DNA of 64,000 bases, taken from Quillaja saponaria (lineage: Eukaryota > Streptophyta > Magnoliopsida > Fabales > Quillajaceae). The translations under genes were made by a program, and so were the position numbers. The first letter of the stretch is position 1. Every line of letters begins with the position of its first letter. The stretch lies in the NCBI GenBank assembly GCA_029379385.1, contig CM055618.1, positions 5,342,134 to 5,406,133 on the forward strand, in the 5' to 3' direction. Below the pieces are notes generated by a model, which ran no database searches, was not told where the DNA came from, and worked only from the letters and a program-made list of their open reading frames with translations. Below are positions 47,490 to 59,017 of this stretch, piece by piece.

Positions 47490-49080
47490 TGTGATTTCTG
47501 TACATGGAAAGTTCAGTTTGGGCCAGGCCTGTGTGAAAGAAAATAAAAAATCTAATCAACTATTGGACGCCTTGTGAAAAACGTATAACTGGTCATTGAT
47601 TGAAAAATATGAGATGGTACTTTAACTGTTATTATCATTTGACCTTTATAGATTTAATGTTTCCTCCTAGAAAAGACAAGTGAATGTCATTGATAAGAAC
47701 ACAATCTATCCATATTTAGTCTTATACATCGAGATAGTATATAGATGAAAATGTAGATAGGGCATAGTGCATTGCGTAGGCTATCAACCAAAAAAGTATT
47801 TGCTTTTAGTTAATGCATTTCCACAGTCTAAAAACAATAAAAAATTGTAGATATCGATCCGACCGAGTTTGGTTTATATGCATTAACAATTATTATAAAT
47901 CTCTGACTTTTAAATCTTTAGAGATTAGCTATAGTAAAAAATGTGTACTCTATTTCTTGATATTCTTGATTTGAATTATCTTGTAAAAGATTATAAAAAA
48001 TAAAATCATCATTTATCAATTTTATTATTCAGAATTTAATTTTATCGAAGATTGAAATTCACAATTAATTTGTTCAATCTGATACCTTTGTGATCAAAAT
48101 CGATAATGCTATTGACTAATCAAAATGGACTTGGCATAACGATAGTACGAATGCCTCGTAAAAATACATGTGCCTTCGCCAGATTTTTTCACTCTTGTTG
48201 CAAAAGTTTGACTACTTAAAATTTGAAAATTTTCAAACGTTTTAATTGGGAGATGAGTAATTCCTACCATGTTCAACAATTACAACACATGAATTTTTTA
48301 TTCTTTCTAGATTTTAGTTTCTAATGGTTTTTTTAATTTCACAAAAAGAAAAAAAAAAAAAAAAAAAAAAAAAAGGAAAAAGAGAAAAATGTGCTTCATT
48401 GGCAAATTAGGACAACGCTTTTATCAATCTTGAACCCATGATGACGTAGGGACCAAATTGATTCAGAAGAGCAACATCTTATATACTAAATTAATAAAAT
48501 TAAATTTCAAGAATGAGATTGACGACGGCCATTTACCTTTCAAGGACCAAAAGCTAGAGTAAATCTTTCATAAAGATAAAATCTAATGATTCAAACGCAG
48601 TGACCGTACAGTGGTTCAACAACAAAGTTACAAGGCCAAGGAACTTCTATGGCTCTATCAATTATTATTCTGAAAAGTGGGACTCCATACTAAAAAAAAT
48701 GGGTGTTTAATTATTCAACATACTTTAAGAGATTCAACATACTTTAAGAGATGCTAATCATTTTTCATATTATTTGGCTAAAATGGAAGTTAACATACAA
48801 AGAAATATGGTAACCTGGTTATAGGGGGTCGGAGGACAATTTACAGAGAGGATATGGCCGGGGGCGGCAAGCTAGAAACTAGCAAAGATTGACAGCAAGA
48901 TCAACCAGGGAGCAGTTTGGAGAATGGAGAAAGTTCTCCTAAGGACTATGGAGTATCAGCCGAAATACACTGGGAATCAAGAATGCTGTTGAAGGTTGTT
49001 TTATTTGTGTTCTTTGTGTGTTATAATTAGGGGGTGAGAGTGAGTCGAACTAACTCTTAAACAGCTTGTGAGTTACTTGT
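47490..49080. other. Upstream intergenic region of the dioxygenase
   Basis: No gene supported. Holds a poly-A run of about 26 bases at 48349-48374 and a slightly GC-richer block at about 48815-49000 without recognisable coding motif. Confidence 0.5.
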
Positions 49081-49084
49081 TAAG

Positions 49085-49158
49085 GGCCCGGATTGAGCTC
49101 AATTCATTTTTTTAAACAAGTCGATTTTGAGCTTTATTCTGAGCATTTAGTAAAATGA
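49085..49158. repeat. Degenerate GAGCTC/GAGCTT-rich repeat, left part
   Basis: Short words related to GAGCTC, AGTCGA and GAGCTTTATTCTGAGC. The same kind of sequence resumes at 51283 after the solo LTR, so the LTR was inserted within it. Confidence 0.5.
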
Positions 49159-51282
49159 TGTAAGAACTCGATTGCCTAGCGTATATTTTAGAATGTGGTA
49201 CGCAAATTCCATTGCCGTGTTTTACTTGCTATAATCACTCTGCTTCTTCATCTTTGTTTTCCTTTCTCTTCTAACCGTGAACTTGTCTACTTATTGGCAG
49301 CAATTTTAAGTTTTGGGTAAGTTTCTCTTCTCCTTGTTGTGAACAAAACGAAGTTATCTTGAAGATTAGGAGTGGAGCTAAGTTTTTAGGCATCGGCAGG
49401 CAGGGGGGAATATGGCGGCTGTTCCATTTTTTTGGCTTCCAAAATTTTTTAAAACCTTAATCTATGTTGGCGTGAATGGTTGATGGAATTAAGAGAAGGA
49501 AAAGAAATTATTGCTGCCTTAATTTTGTGTACTTGGCAGTCAGCCACAAAGCCCTGTTTTCTTTGTTTTGTGTGAGATGAGTTAGTTGGCTGGCTGGTGG
49601 AGAACAGGCAATAGTGGATGTGGGTTTGTAACTTGGCCGAGGGAATTGATTTAAGTCCTGGCCGTGGAGTGTTGTCATGAGATGCTGCCGTGGGGGTTAT
49701 GGACAGTTAAGGGGGGGCTGTATCAAATTTGATCTATAATTAAGTATTATGAGAATGAGGTTATATGCAAGGTAAACTAGTGAAACCATGAATTAAGAAT
49801 TAATAATTATGAATTTAAGTATGATATGTACATGCAACTATGGAAATAAGGAAGTAAAATTTTATGTTTATGTGAGGGTTAAAGGAGTAACTAAGCGAAA
49901 GTGTTGTAAACTCTTTTAGGCTTGATTGGAAACATCAACTAAAATATGGGTGGATTCTTAATTTAAGTATGTAAATGATAAATTTTTAAGTGTAAGTAGA
50001 GGAGTTTAAATAATAAAGACCTCATTATTTAATCATGAAGGAGGAAACTATGAAAACGAAATTAGTAAACTAAGCAATATATTAATTGGTGATTTTCAGC
50101 TTCGGAGCACGCTGAGGATATTTTGACACCATCACAGGCTAGACAGACTGATGAATTACATTCGTGAGCTTGTGAGTGCATTATGTATTTTATGGTTACC
50201 AGATTATTGTGTGAAATTATGTGTATATTTAAATTGATGTGTTATAATAAAAATTAAGCAAATGAGTTATTTCAATTATTTAATTGAATGATATGTGTTT
50301 GACATTAAATGTGGTTGATAAGGGTCAACAATGTGGAATTTTTTTGAAATTAAAGTCCAGGTGCAACTAGAATATTTAAATTTGATATTTGATATGAATT
50401 ATTCTGAAGCTGCTAATTATTTTAAAAATAATGGAGTGCTTCGCTCAAGTGGGATGGATTGTGTATGGAGAATTAAGTTGTTGTGCGGGCGCGTAAATGC
50501 TCGGTAGGGAGAGATATTGTTGTGTAGGGCTGAGTTACTTGTTAGCCCTTTGTTTGATTAATTGGTTGTCCAAATTATTTGTTTGTTTGTATGGTTTGTT
50601 GATATGTTAAGATTTATGAACTAAATAAAATGTAATCGTTTGATAATTCTAATTATGTACATGCATAAGTAAATCTAAATATGGGTTTAAGCCGTGATTT
50701 ATGTGTTGTATGATGCTGATACCCTTAGGATACTGAGTCTTTATGACTTACTTTTTCCTTTGTGGTTGTTTTACTGAGTTCTTGTAACTCACTTTTTCCT
50801 TTGTAGTTTTTTTTTTTTTAGTTTCCAAGAAATCGTTGTTGATCACCATAGAGCTGCTACCTGCCGACTCTGTTGTGGCTAAGTATATCTCGGATATCAC
50901 ATACTTGGAGTGTAAAGGAGAACACTTGTAGTCACTCTAGGTGTTAGGCATTATTGTTAGAAATATACTAATTTCACCACGATGATTACATGTTTTGTTA
51001 AGAGTGGAGCTCCTCTCTATATTTCGATATTATAATTTACTATTGACTTGGTAACCAGATTGTTTGTATATGTTATGGGTATGTTCCACCGTACGGGGAA
51101 CCTCTACCAATATTTTCAGTAATCATATACCGGATTTTTTTTTTTCTAACTCTATAATATTTTGATGGTCTTAATTATAATGTGTTTCTAAGTTGTGATG
51201 TATATTGCTTGAATATTCAGGGTTACAAGGGTAAGGACACCCATTTCTCCTGCTAGTCATACCTCTGTTTGGGGGTGTGACA
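49159..51282 (+). repeat. Solo LTR (2124 bp) with perfect 5-bp target-site duplication
   Basis: Begins TGTAAGAACTCG and ends GGGGGTGTGACA; flanked by AATGA at 49154-49158 and AATGA at 51283-51287. Internal blocks match the other chromovirus-type LTRs in plus orientation ('gggatggattgtgtatggag' near 50450, 'actgagtctttatgactta' near 50733, 'ggggaacctctacc' near 51097). The 5' terminus differs from the TGTTATAACC type, marking a subfamily. No internal region is present. Confidence 0.9.
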
Positions 51283-51720
51283 AATGAGCCGAGTTCAATA
51301 TTTTCAAAGTTCGGCTCGTAAGCTTCTGAGCAGGCTCATTTAATATTATTTAATAAATTTTTTATTATTTACATATAAATTTATAATAAATATATTTATT
51401 TTAAAAAACTAACATCAGTTGTAATATGTTTTGGTTGTAAATTACTCTAATTCTCATCAAGTAGGTGTAAAGTTCAACTTTTCTTCATTACGAATTAAAA
51501 AAAAAAAAAAAAACTTCAAGAGCCTTAATGAGCCTTAAACAAATTGAGCTTAAGCCATATTAAACCTTAACGAGCTTAGGCTCGCGAGCTTTTAACGAGC
51601 ATGAGTCTAGCTTAAGCTTGTCTAAAACTTGACGAGTTAAGCCGAGCCGAGCCGAGCTTAGTTTTGTCAAAGCTTAGCTCAAGCTTGACTCAAGCTTGGC
51701 TTAGAGCCATCCATAGACTT
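51283..51720. repeat. GAGCCGAGCTT-type degenerate repeat, right part
   Basis: Dense short words such as GAGCCGAG, GCTCGTAAGCTT, GAGCTTAAGC, CTCGCGAGCTTTTAACGAGC and GCCGAGCCGAGCCGAGCTT (about 51638-51660), in both orientations. Continues the sequence at 49085-49158. Similar words are common in plant intergenic DNA; the element behind them is not identified. Confidence 0.55.
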
Positions 51721-51724
51721 ATCA

Positions 51725-52194
51725 TATATGTATTTCCATATTGCAAAGCAGGAAAACTTTTATCTCTACCTTTGAGGTGTTTTGAAGTAGGAAAAGAATG
51801 GGGTTAAAAAATTAATCTTTTGCATTGATAGTTTTAATGTAAGTAGTATTTTAGGTTTTTTATTTTTTTATTTTATTCTTTTAATCCCACATAAGAAGTA
51901 AAAAAATATTAATTAGATTTTTGTTATAGTGTAAATAGTTATTTTGTCTTTAGTCTCACATTACTTAGATGTGAATATGTTAGTTCTTGGAACCTATATA
52001 TAAAAAAAGATTCATCTTGAGTTGTAAGTTGTTAAAAAAGATATTCAATAGGAGTATTATGCTTTCTATTCACACAGTGGTGGTATTTATGCAAGCATAA
52101 GAGTTGACATGTTTAAATGAATGTATAGTGCAAATTAATTAGATTTAGGAATAATGAACTTATTTTTTCTGTTTTCTTTTCATGGTTGAAGATT
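51725..52194. other. Gene-free spacer
   Basis: AT-rich; no coding, RNA or repeat signal recognised. Confidence 0.45.
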
Positions 52195-52208
52195 AAGCGG
52201 AAGCAAGA

Positions 52209-52353
52209 GTAGTAATAAGGGTTGGGTGCAGTGGTAAGCGAGTACTCCTAATATGAGAACACAAGTTTGAACCTTGGAGCATGCAATTGTTTGGAGGGTC
52301 ATCTCAATAGCGATACACAACAATGCCTGTGGGAGAAACTGGAAAAACCAAAA
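52209..52353 (+). mobile_element. tRNA-derived SINE (145 bp) with perfect 14-bp target-site duplication
   Basis: Target duplication AAGCGGAAGCAAGA at 52195-52208 and 52354-52367. Internal pol III promoter: A box TGGGTGCAGTGG (52223-52234) and B box-like AGTTTGAACCT (52264-52274), 40 bp apart; 3' end in an A run. Length and organisation fit a short plant SINE; I cannot name the family. The perfect duplication suggests a fairly recent insertion. The minus-strand frame 52180-52488 is a chance frame across it. Confidence 0.85.
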
Positions 52354-52388
52354 AAGCGGAAGCAAGAATTGAATATCAAGAGAAGTTG

Positions 52389-54974
52389 TGGCACACCCCA
52401 CACGAAGGCATGACTGGCCAGAGACATGGGTAACCAACCTCCGTAACCCTAACTTCAAAGCAAAGAAATAACTATGACTCTTGACCAACCCAATGAATAG
52501 AAGTAAAATTTAGAAAATACATAACAGTATACTAAAAATTTATGCTGAGATTCCCTGTAATATGAAACATGTCCAAAATACAAACAAAGTACACTTGATT
52601 ACATATAACCAGATCACGGAGCTCTGCTCCAGCCATATCATAAATAATAACAATTAAATTATCACACAAAATGAAAATATGAAGATTGTAAACTTTCATC
52701 CTTTGACTTCAAGCAAGTCATCTTGAATATACCTTGCTGCCAAACCCTAGGGAAGTCCAGTATCGGTAGTTGATGTCCTTTAAGATCCTATTACTAAAAA
52801 AATATCAACAAAAAATTGGTGAGTCCTACAAACTCAGTGAGTGGAAAAACGTACCCAAAGGATACTAGCATCACTCTATACATGTATATAATGCATAGTC
52901 AATTAATATCAACATATCATAAGTTTCAAAACAACTAAGAGTTACATGTACATATATATGGAAATTATCAAACGTAATGAACACAATTCAAATAACACAT
53001 TATACAATTAAATCAAAACACTCAAAATACTCAAAGTATACAAAGGGCCAATAGAGTAACTCAGCCCTGCACACCATACATCCTCCCACTGGACAGCTTT
53101 TTCGCCCGCACACCAAATATATTTCCCGTACATATCCATTTCATCAGGGTTGAGCACTCAAACATTTTTAAAACACTTATCAAATTAGAATATCATAGAA
53201 TATTCTAGGTGCACCCGGATTCTATTTCAGAAAGAAAACATTTTTATTGGCCCTTATCAAACATAAACAAAATGACAAGTTAAATATAATTCAAATAACT
53301 CAATTAAACACTACACATGATTATGTTTTCATATAAACATATCTATTCAAATATACATACATTTACACATACTAATCTAGCAACCAAAATGTAATATTTA
53401 TCCACTCACCATTTATCGATCTTTTTTTTCACTTACTCTTGCATTCAAGTGCGTCGTTGGCTTAACAACATTTTTTCAAAGCTGTAATTAAAATTTTCAA
53501 GTATTATTTAGTTTGTCAATTTTATAGTTATATTATTTTAATTATGAAAATCTATAGATACTAAGTTTCATGACTTTATTTAAAATTTATTTCCTCTAGG
53601 TATTTTCACAATCACCTTGGAGATATATTTGATTTCAACTTGCATACTTAACGAATTTCAACAAAACCAAGTTCAAACATTATATTTAGGAAGTTAGCTA
53701 TCTATCTTGTTTAGAAAATTCTCATAAAAGTAGTCTTAAGCTCACTTAAATCCTCACATCCATTCGTTGACACTTTAAATATGCTGACAAAGGCACATTT
53801 CATGGTCTGTACAGGCAAGCAACACTTCCCAAGGCACATCTAGCCACACCTCTTTGTTTATTTCTCACGAACAACCTCTTGGTAATTGGAAACCACACTC
53901 AACCCTTTTAATTGTTAACATCTTCAATATTTATAAACAATACTAAGAAGAACCTATTAAGACCTAGATGCCATATATTTCAAAAATCTCTAAATTTAAT
54001 ACAAAAGAAACTAAGTGTATGCTCAAACATTGTAGGAAAGGAAAAGAAGATCGTAAAGGCAACCAACGGCCGATGGAAGAGCACCCCTGCCGCTATGTGG
54101 AGAAAAGGTTTGGCCACAGCAAATCCCCTCCTTGTTCTTCCTCTTACTTAAGCTTGGTTCTTTGCTCAGGGAATGAATTGGGGTTTTCATGCAGCTGTGG
54201 GCGTTTTCTTGTGTTTTGGTGGGTTTAATGGGAACTGAGATTGTTGTCTTGAAGGAAATGAAGAAAAGAACTTGTCTTGGGCGAGGAAAGTCATGATTGG
54301 AAGAAGGAAAATGGAGTTTGAGATGGGAAAACGAAGAAAGGAAGGACTTGTAGCTACTAAATATTGAGTTGAGGGCTTCTGGCATTGTTTGAGTTGCTAC
54401 ATCGTTGCAAGCCCAAAAAAAAAAACCTAATAACTACCATACACCACTACCAAGGAGTGGAATTCTCAGCCAAAAGAGAGGAATGGAGAATTCTATAGAA
54501 CAAGGCTTGCCCAAAGAAAGCAGAAAAAAAAAATGGAGGGCAAGTCAGCCAAAGCAAATAAAACAAGAAAGAAAGAATGAAAGAAATAGACAAAAATCAA
54601 GTCAAAAGTCTTAAAGTAAAACATGTGGTTATATATATATATATATACTTATTATAAATGTTATCTTGTTTATCCTATTTGAATCTTTATTTCACTTATC
54701 AACAAAAATTTATATAACGTAAAATCGAGATCCAATCAACGAAGATTTAGATTAGTTGTATAAATATATATTTTATATATACCTATAGGAATAATGTCTA
54801 TTTATTTTATATGCTTGTATTTATTTTAATGATTAAGAGTCACACCAAATTATTCCAATTTCATGTTTTAATATCGAGTTATAATATATTTAATTGTATT
54901 ATTATTTATTTTATAATTAAAATTTTCACGATACCTTAAGTTTAATGCTAACATTATAATATCGGGTTATGACA
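52389..54974 (-). repeat. Solo LTR (2586 bp), chromovirus type, with perfect 5-bp target-site duplication
   Basis: Left end TGGCACACCCC (TGTCACACCC with one change), right end GGGTTATGACA; flanked by AGTTG at 52384-52388 and AGTTG at 54975-54979. Internal landmarks match the solo LTR at 22201-25920 in the same orientation ('aacctccgtaaccctaac', 'ggtgagtcctacaaactcagtgagtgg', 'cccaaagg', 'gggccaatagagtaactcagccctgcacacc'). Frames inside, including those near 53912-54614, are by-products of a GC-richer 5' part of the LTR. Confidence 0.92.
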
Positions 54975-54979
54975 AGTTG

Positions 54980-55910
54980 AATGGGAAACATAACAGTTGA
55001 ACAATGCTTAAAATAAGCTAGAATTAGAATATGATTAGAGAAAATTAGTAGATAATTACAAAACTGTAATTGAAAAAATCAGACACATGATTGTTGACTA
55101 TGTTATAATTTGATTTCAAACTAAATATTCATGAATCTTGTCTAATATAAATCAATCAATCATCTTAGTTATATATGTATGAATTAAAAATTTATATATT
55201 TATTTTAATAAGATAGAATTCTTTTGTTCTCTTCCTTTTACACAAGGATGATTGATTTGAGGGTTTTACGTAATTGACCCTTCTCAATGTGATTTAGACT
55301 GTATAGTATATGTGTCTATGAGGGTTATTGTCTTTTAGAGCTTGCTAGGAGTTTCTTCTTATCTTTATCTTATCTTATTCTAATTAGCTTTTTTTTTTCA
55401 ATAAAGAAAGGAAAGATAGCATCTAATGACATTGTAATTTATCAAGTTTCTTTGTCGCTAGCTATTATCTTTTTGCTTCTTTTTTTAATTATTTATTCTT
55501 TCTGGTAAAGGAGGTTTTATATTATTATATTAAGGCAATTATTTTCATTCATGCGTGAGAAAGGGATTTAACATGCATATAAGTCTGGAACTGGGGACCA
55601 TGCATCCAAAAACTAGGAAAAACGTGGAACCAAAATGACAGGTTTAAAAATTGACACTACCGAATAAGAGCTTCATATTATATCAACGACAACGAAAAAT
55701 TATGCAATATTTACATGTTGAGTGTTTTAATTATTTATATTATTTTAAAAGTCAAAAGTTTTTTATGGCCTCCTATTCTAAAATTTTATAAATTAAATTA
55801 AATTATTAAAAATAATTTTTCTTTCCTAATTACTATTCATTATCTCATCCATTCATATATCAACTACAACTCATTTCTCTTAATAAATACTTATTTTTGT
55901 TCACACACTA
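54980..55910. other. Gene-free AT-rich stretch
   Basis: No coding or RNA signal recognised on either strand. Confidence 0.45.
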
Positions 55911-55912
55911 AG

Positions 55913-56549
55913 GATCTGTTTGGTATACAGATTGTAAAAATTTGATTAGTGATAAATTAGATTGCATAAAGTCAGATTGCAGAAGTCAGAGTGGTTATAA
56001 GCCAAATATGTGTTTGGTATGCATATTGTAAATAAGTCAGATATGTATTTGGTTTGCAGATTACAAAAGTCATTTTAGATATGCAATTAACATTAAGGTC
56101 ATGTATAATAATGATATTTGATTTGCATATTGTATAGTTATTTTAATATTTAGTTATTAATAAAACATTTTAATGCATGTTACATTATTAAATAATTTAT
56201 TGCAATAATAACTATATGAATATTCTATTACATAACAGTACATAATATAATTGAGTAAATAAGATAAATTAAAATTTTAACTAAAAAACAAATTGAGAGA
56301 GAAGTGGGTTAGAGATAACTATTAATATATAAAAAGATAAAGGGTAAATTAGACAATTCTAGTGTCACATATAATCTGAAAAGTCAAAAGTTCCTTTAAA
56401 GCTACTTTTGACAATTTGGGAATTTCTTCGATCTTGATCGATTGCGATTGAGGCAATCGTTATTTTTTTTGAGAAACTAATCGCTCCCAATCTACCGATT
56501 GGACCTTCAATTGGCAATTGAACTTTGCAATCCGTATACCAAACGTACT
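55913..56549. mobile_element. hAT-type MITE (about 640 bp)
   Basis: Terminal inverted repeats: left ATCTGTTTGGTATACAGATTG (from 55913), right the reverse complement of GTACGTTTGGTATACGGATTG (ending about 56549). The GTTTGGTA core is common in non-autonomous hAT elements. Further copies of TTTGGTATGCATATTG-type words lie inside the left half. An 8-bp duplication was not clean: candidates CACTAAGG/TCTAACTC share only part, so the outermost bases are uncertain. No coding capacity. Confidence 0.65.
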
Positions 56550-57685
56550 CTAACTCATCTTTTCCCTTTTAAATAGAACTAGAAAACTTAAAATGGCAAT
56601 CTTCTATTTAAAAATAAAATAAAATTCATTTAGCATATACATAAGCATGTGTATGTGGCTAGTATTTATAAAATTCTTAAATTATGAAATGAATATTTTA
56701 AGTTAAAAAATAAAAAGTTTAACTATGCATATCATAAAAACTTGATATAATATATGAATTTTTTAATTTGGTCTTATAAAATATTTTTTAAAATTAATTT
56801 TCTTTTAACTATATGTAGTTTAATGATAGGTGTGTGTCACAATCAGCTTACATAAACTTCAACTAATATCTCTCCAGTTAGGTCAAATGAATGTCATCCA
56901 CGTCTAGACTATACAAATATTTTATTTATATTCTTACATGCTTTGATTTTTAGAACTCAAATATATTTTAATTTTTTTTACATTTTTTTATAAAATAAAA
57001 AATTTGTTAGAGATGAAAATTAAGAAAAAAGAAAGAGTCACAATATTATTTTATAAATATCAAGTGCACAACCAGAAATAATTTTTAACCAAAATAACAA
57101 ATTAGAAAACAATAAAAGGAGTGGTATGTATCAAGATTTTGATTGATGTTATAGAAACAGTCAAAATTCAATTAATTATACATGTGGAGGAGTTAAATAC
57201 AATTCTAATATGGAAGGAAAAAGAAAAAAATTCAAAGTCATTTTGATTTAAACTATGTGGTTGATTCAAATATAGTAGAGATTGCTAAGAAAACAATAAG
57301 AAAAACAACATTTAATGGAAACTTGAAAATTAATCAAAGACTTATTACCTTATCAGTGAACTATTGAATAAATAACCTAGATGTTAAGTAAGAGTAATTA
57401 TATACACCACAGATATCAACAACACATATGGGACATTGAAAATTTTGATGCAATAAGTGAGATGAGAATTTAATATGGTATTAAATTATATATAACTTAT
57501 TGAATATAAAAAAACTTATTTATTGTTAAATTGCATTATTATTAAAAATATAATATAAAAGTAACTAAAAACCTATGATCAAATAATTTGAAATGTGGAG
57601 TTTAACATTGTACTAAATTATACATAACTTGTTAAATATAAAGAATTTAACTATTATTAAAGTTAATTATTATTAAAAATTTATT

Positions 57686-57722
<37 letters not shown>

Positions 57723-57810
57723 GTAGATATATATAGAAATTGCAATCCTATAATTACTTTTTAAATAAAAGAATTAAGGAAATAATCTGTTAACATAAAA
57801 AAAATATTAA
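56550..57810. other. Gene-free AT-rich stretch
   Basis: No gene recognised. Contains an AT microsatellite at about 57689-57716. Confidence 0.45.
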
Positions 57811-58975
57811 GGTATGAGCTGAGTTAATTTGGGCTAGTCAACTGAGCTTTGATCGGTTAATAGACTGGGTTGGCTAACTGAATTTGGGCCTGACTCAAAT
57901 AATGTTAATTGGGTTGAGACTTGTTTAGTGGGCCACCTAATTAGTTGAAATCAAGCTATATCTAGTATTGTTATTTGAGAGATAAGAGGAGATAATGGTT
58001 TGAATTTGAATCCCATTAAAATAGAGATTTTTGGTTAAGGAAATTAAAAGAAAAGATTAGTTGTTGGGAATGATTCAAAGAAATGGATAAGGATAGAACC
58101 TATTCAAATTAGTTCAGAATTGGGCTTGTGGACTCGTGGAAACAAAATTGGATCAGTCAACTGAGCAGGATTATTGGGTTTGACGAGTTAGACCAAGTCA
58201 AGGGTAATTTGGTACATTCAAATCGCATTCAATGTTAAACCTTACTTCTAAAGGATAATGGAGATATGGAGCACCAGAAAATCGTTATTCGGGCTAGATG
58301 AGGCAGAGATCAGTTGCTAAAAATCTGAGCATGTTAGCTGACAGGGGCTGTAACCTTCTTTGGTTGTTAGCTATGCTCCTACATTGATGGATGCTTGGTT
58401 AGAAAGTTGAGGGAGAATGTGGCAGATAGGCTTAGTGGGGTAATGACTAGTTTTCTTGTATAATAGGATTAGAGTTATCATTTGTAAAGCACACACTCCA
58501 ATGTCAAACAACAGCAATTCAACTTCAATTTAATTCCTATTTTACATTCAGCTTTTAATACTTTATTTATAGCATTTCTTTACATATTTTATTTATAGTA
58601 TTTTTTTACATGCTTTATCGCACTTATTTCTCGCTTCCCTTTACAAATTCATGCTCAATAGTTATATTTCAATCATATCAAATCATTAGGAGCTTTCTTT
58701 AGTATACTATGAATAAACAAAGTCCCTTTCTTAGCCAAACCCTTGAACGTGAGAATCAAAAGTTGCGAAGTTAGTTGAGCCACCTTGACTTATCTCCATA
58801 GAAAAATATTTCGCAAACATATTTCTAGCACGTCCGATGAGACCAAAACGTCTAATCTCTAAAGAGATTCATTATTGGTCATGATTTTAATTGGCTTATG
58901 CAACTACGTTTCGGGAAGAGTCTATCCGATATTGATACTTCACAATCAGGAGCTAAGAAAAATAATGGCTAGAGA
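57811..58975 (+). repeat. Probable 5' LTR/leader of the Tat-lineage element (edges unresolved)
   Basis: A region rich in 'ttgggctgagtcaactgagc'-like words, then a promoter-like block at about 58440-58500 (TTGTATAATAGGATTAGAG, then TTTGTAAAGCACAC), then a pyrimidine-rich leader before gag. Position and style suit the LTR and untranslated leader of the following element, but LTR ends and PBS could not be fixed. Confidence 0.35.
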
Positions 58976-59017
58976 CAAGACGACTCTTAGGTTTCAGAAC
59001 CTATTAAAATTCCTACT

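Noticed and set aside
53912..54614. Several open frames on both strands
   Set aside because: They lie inside the solo LTR at 52389-54974 in its GC-richer part and carry no known domain.
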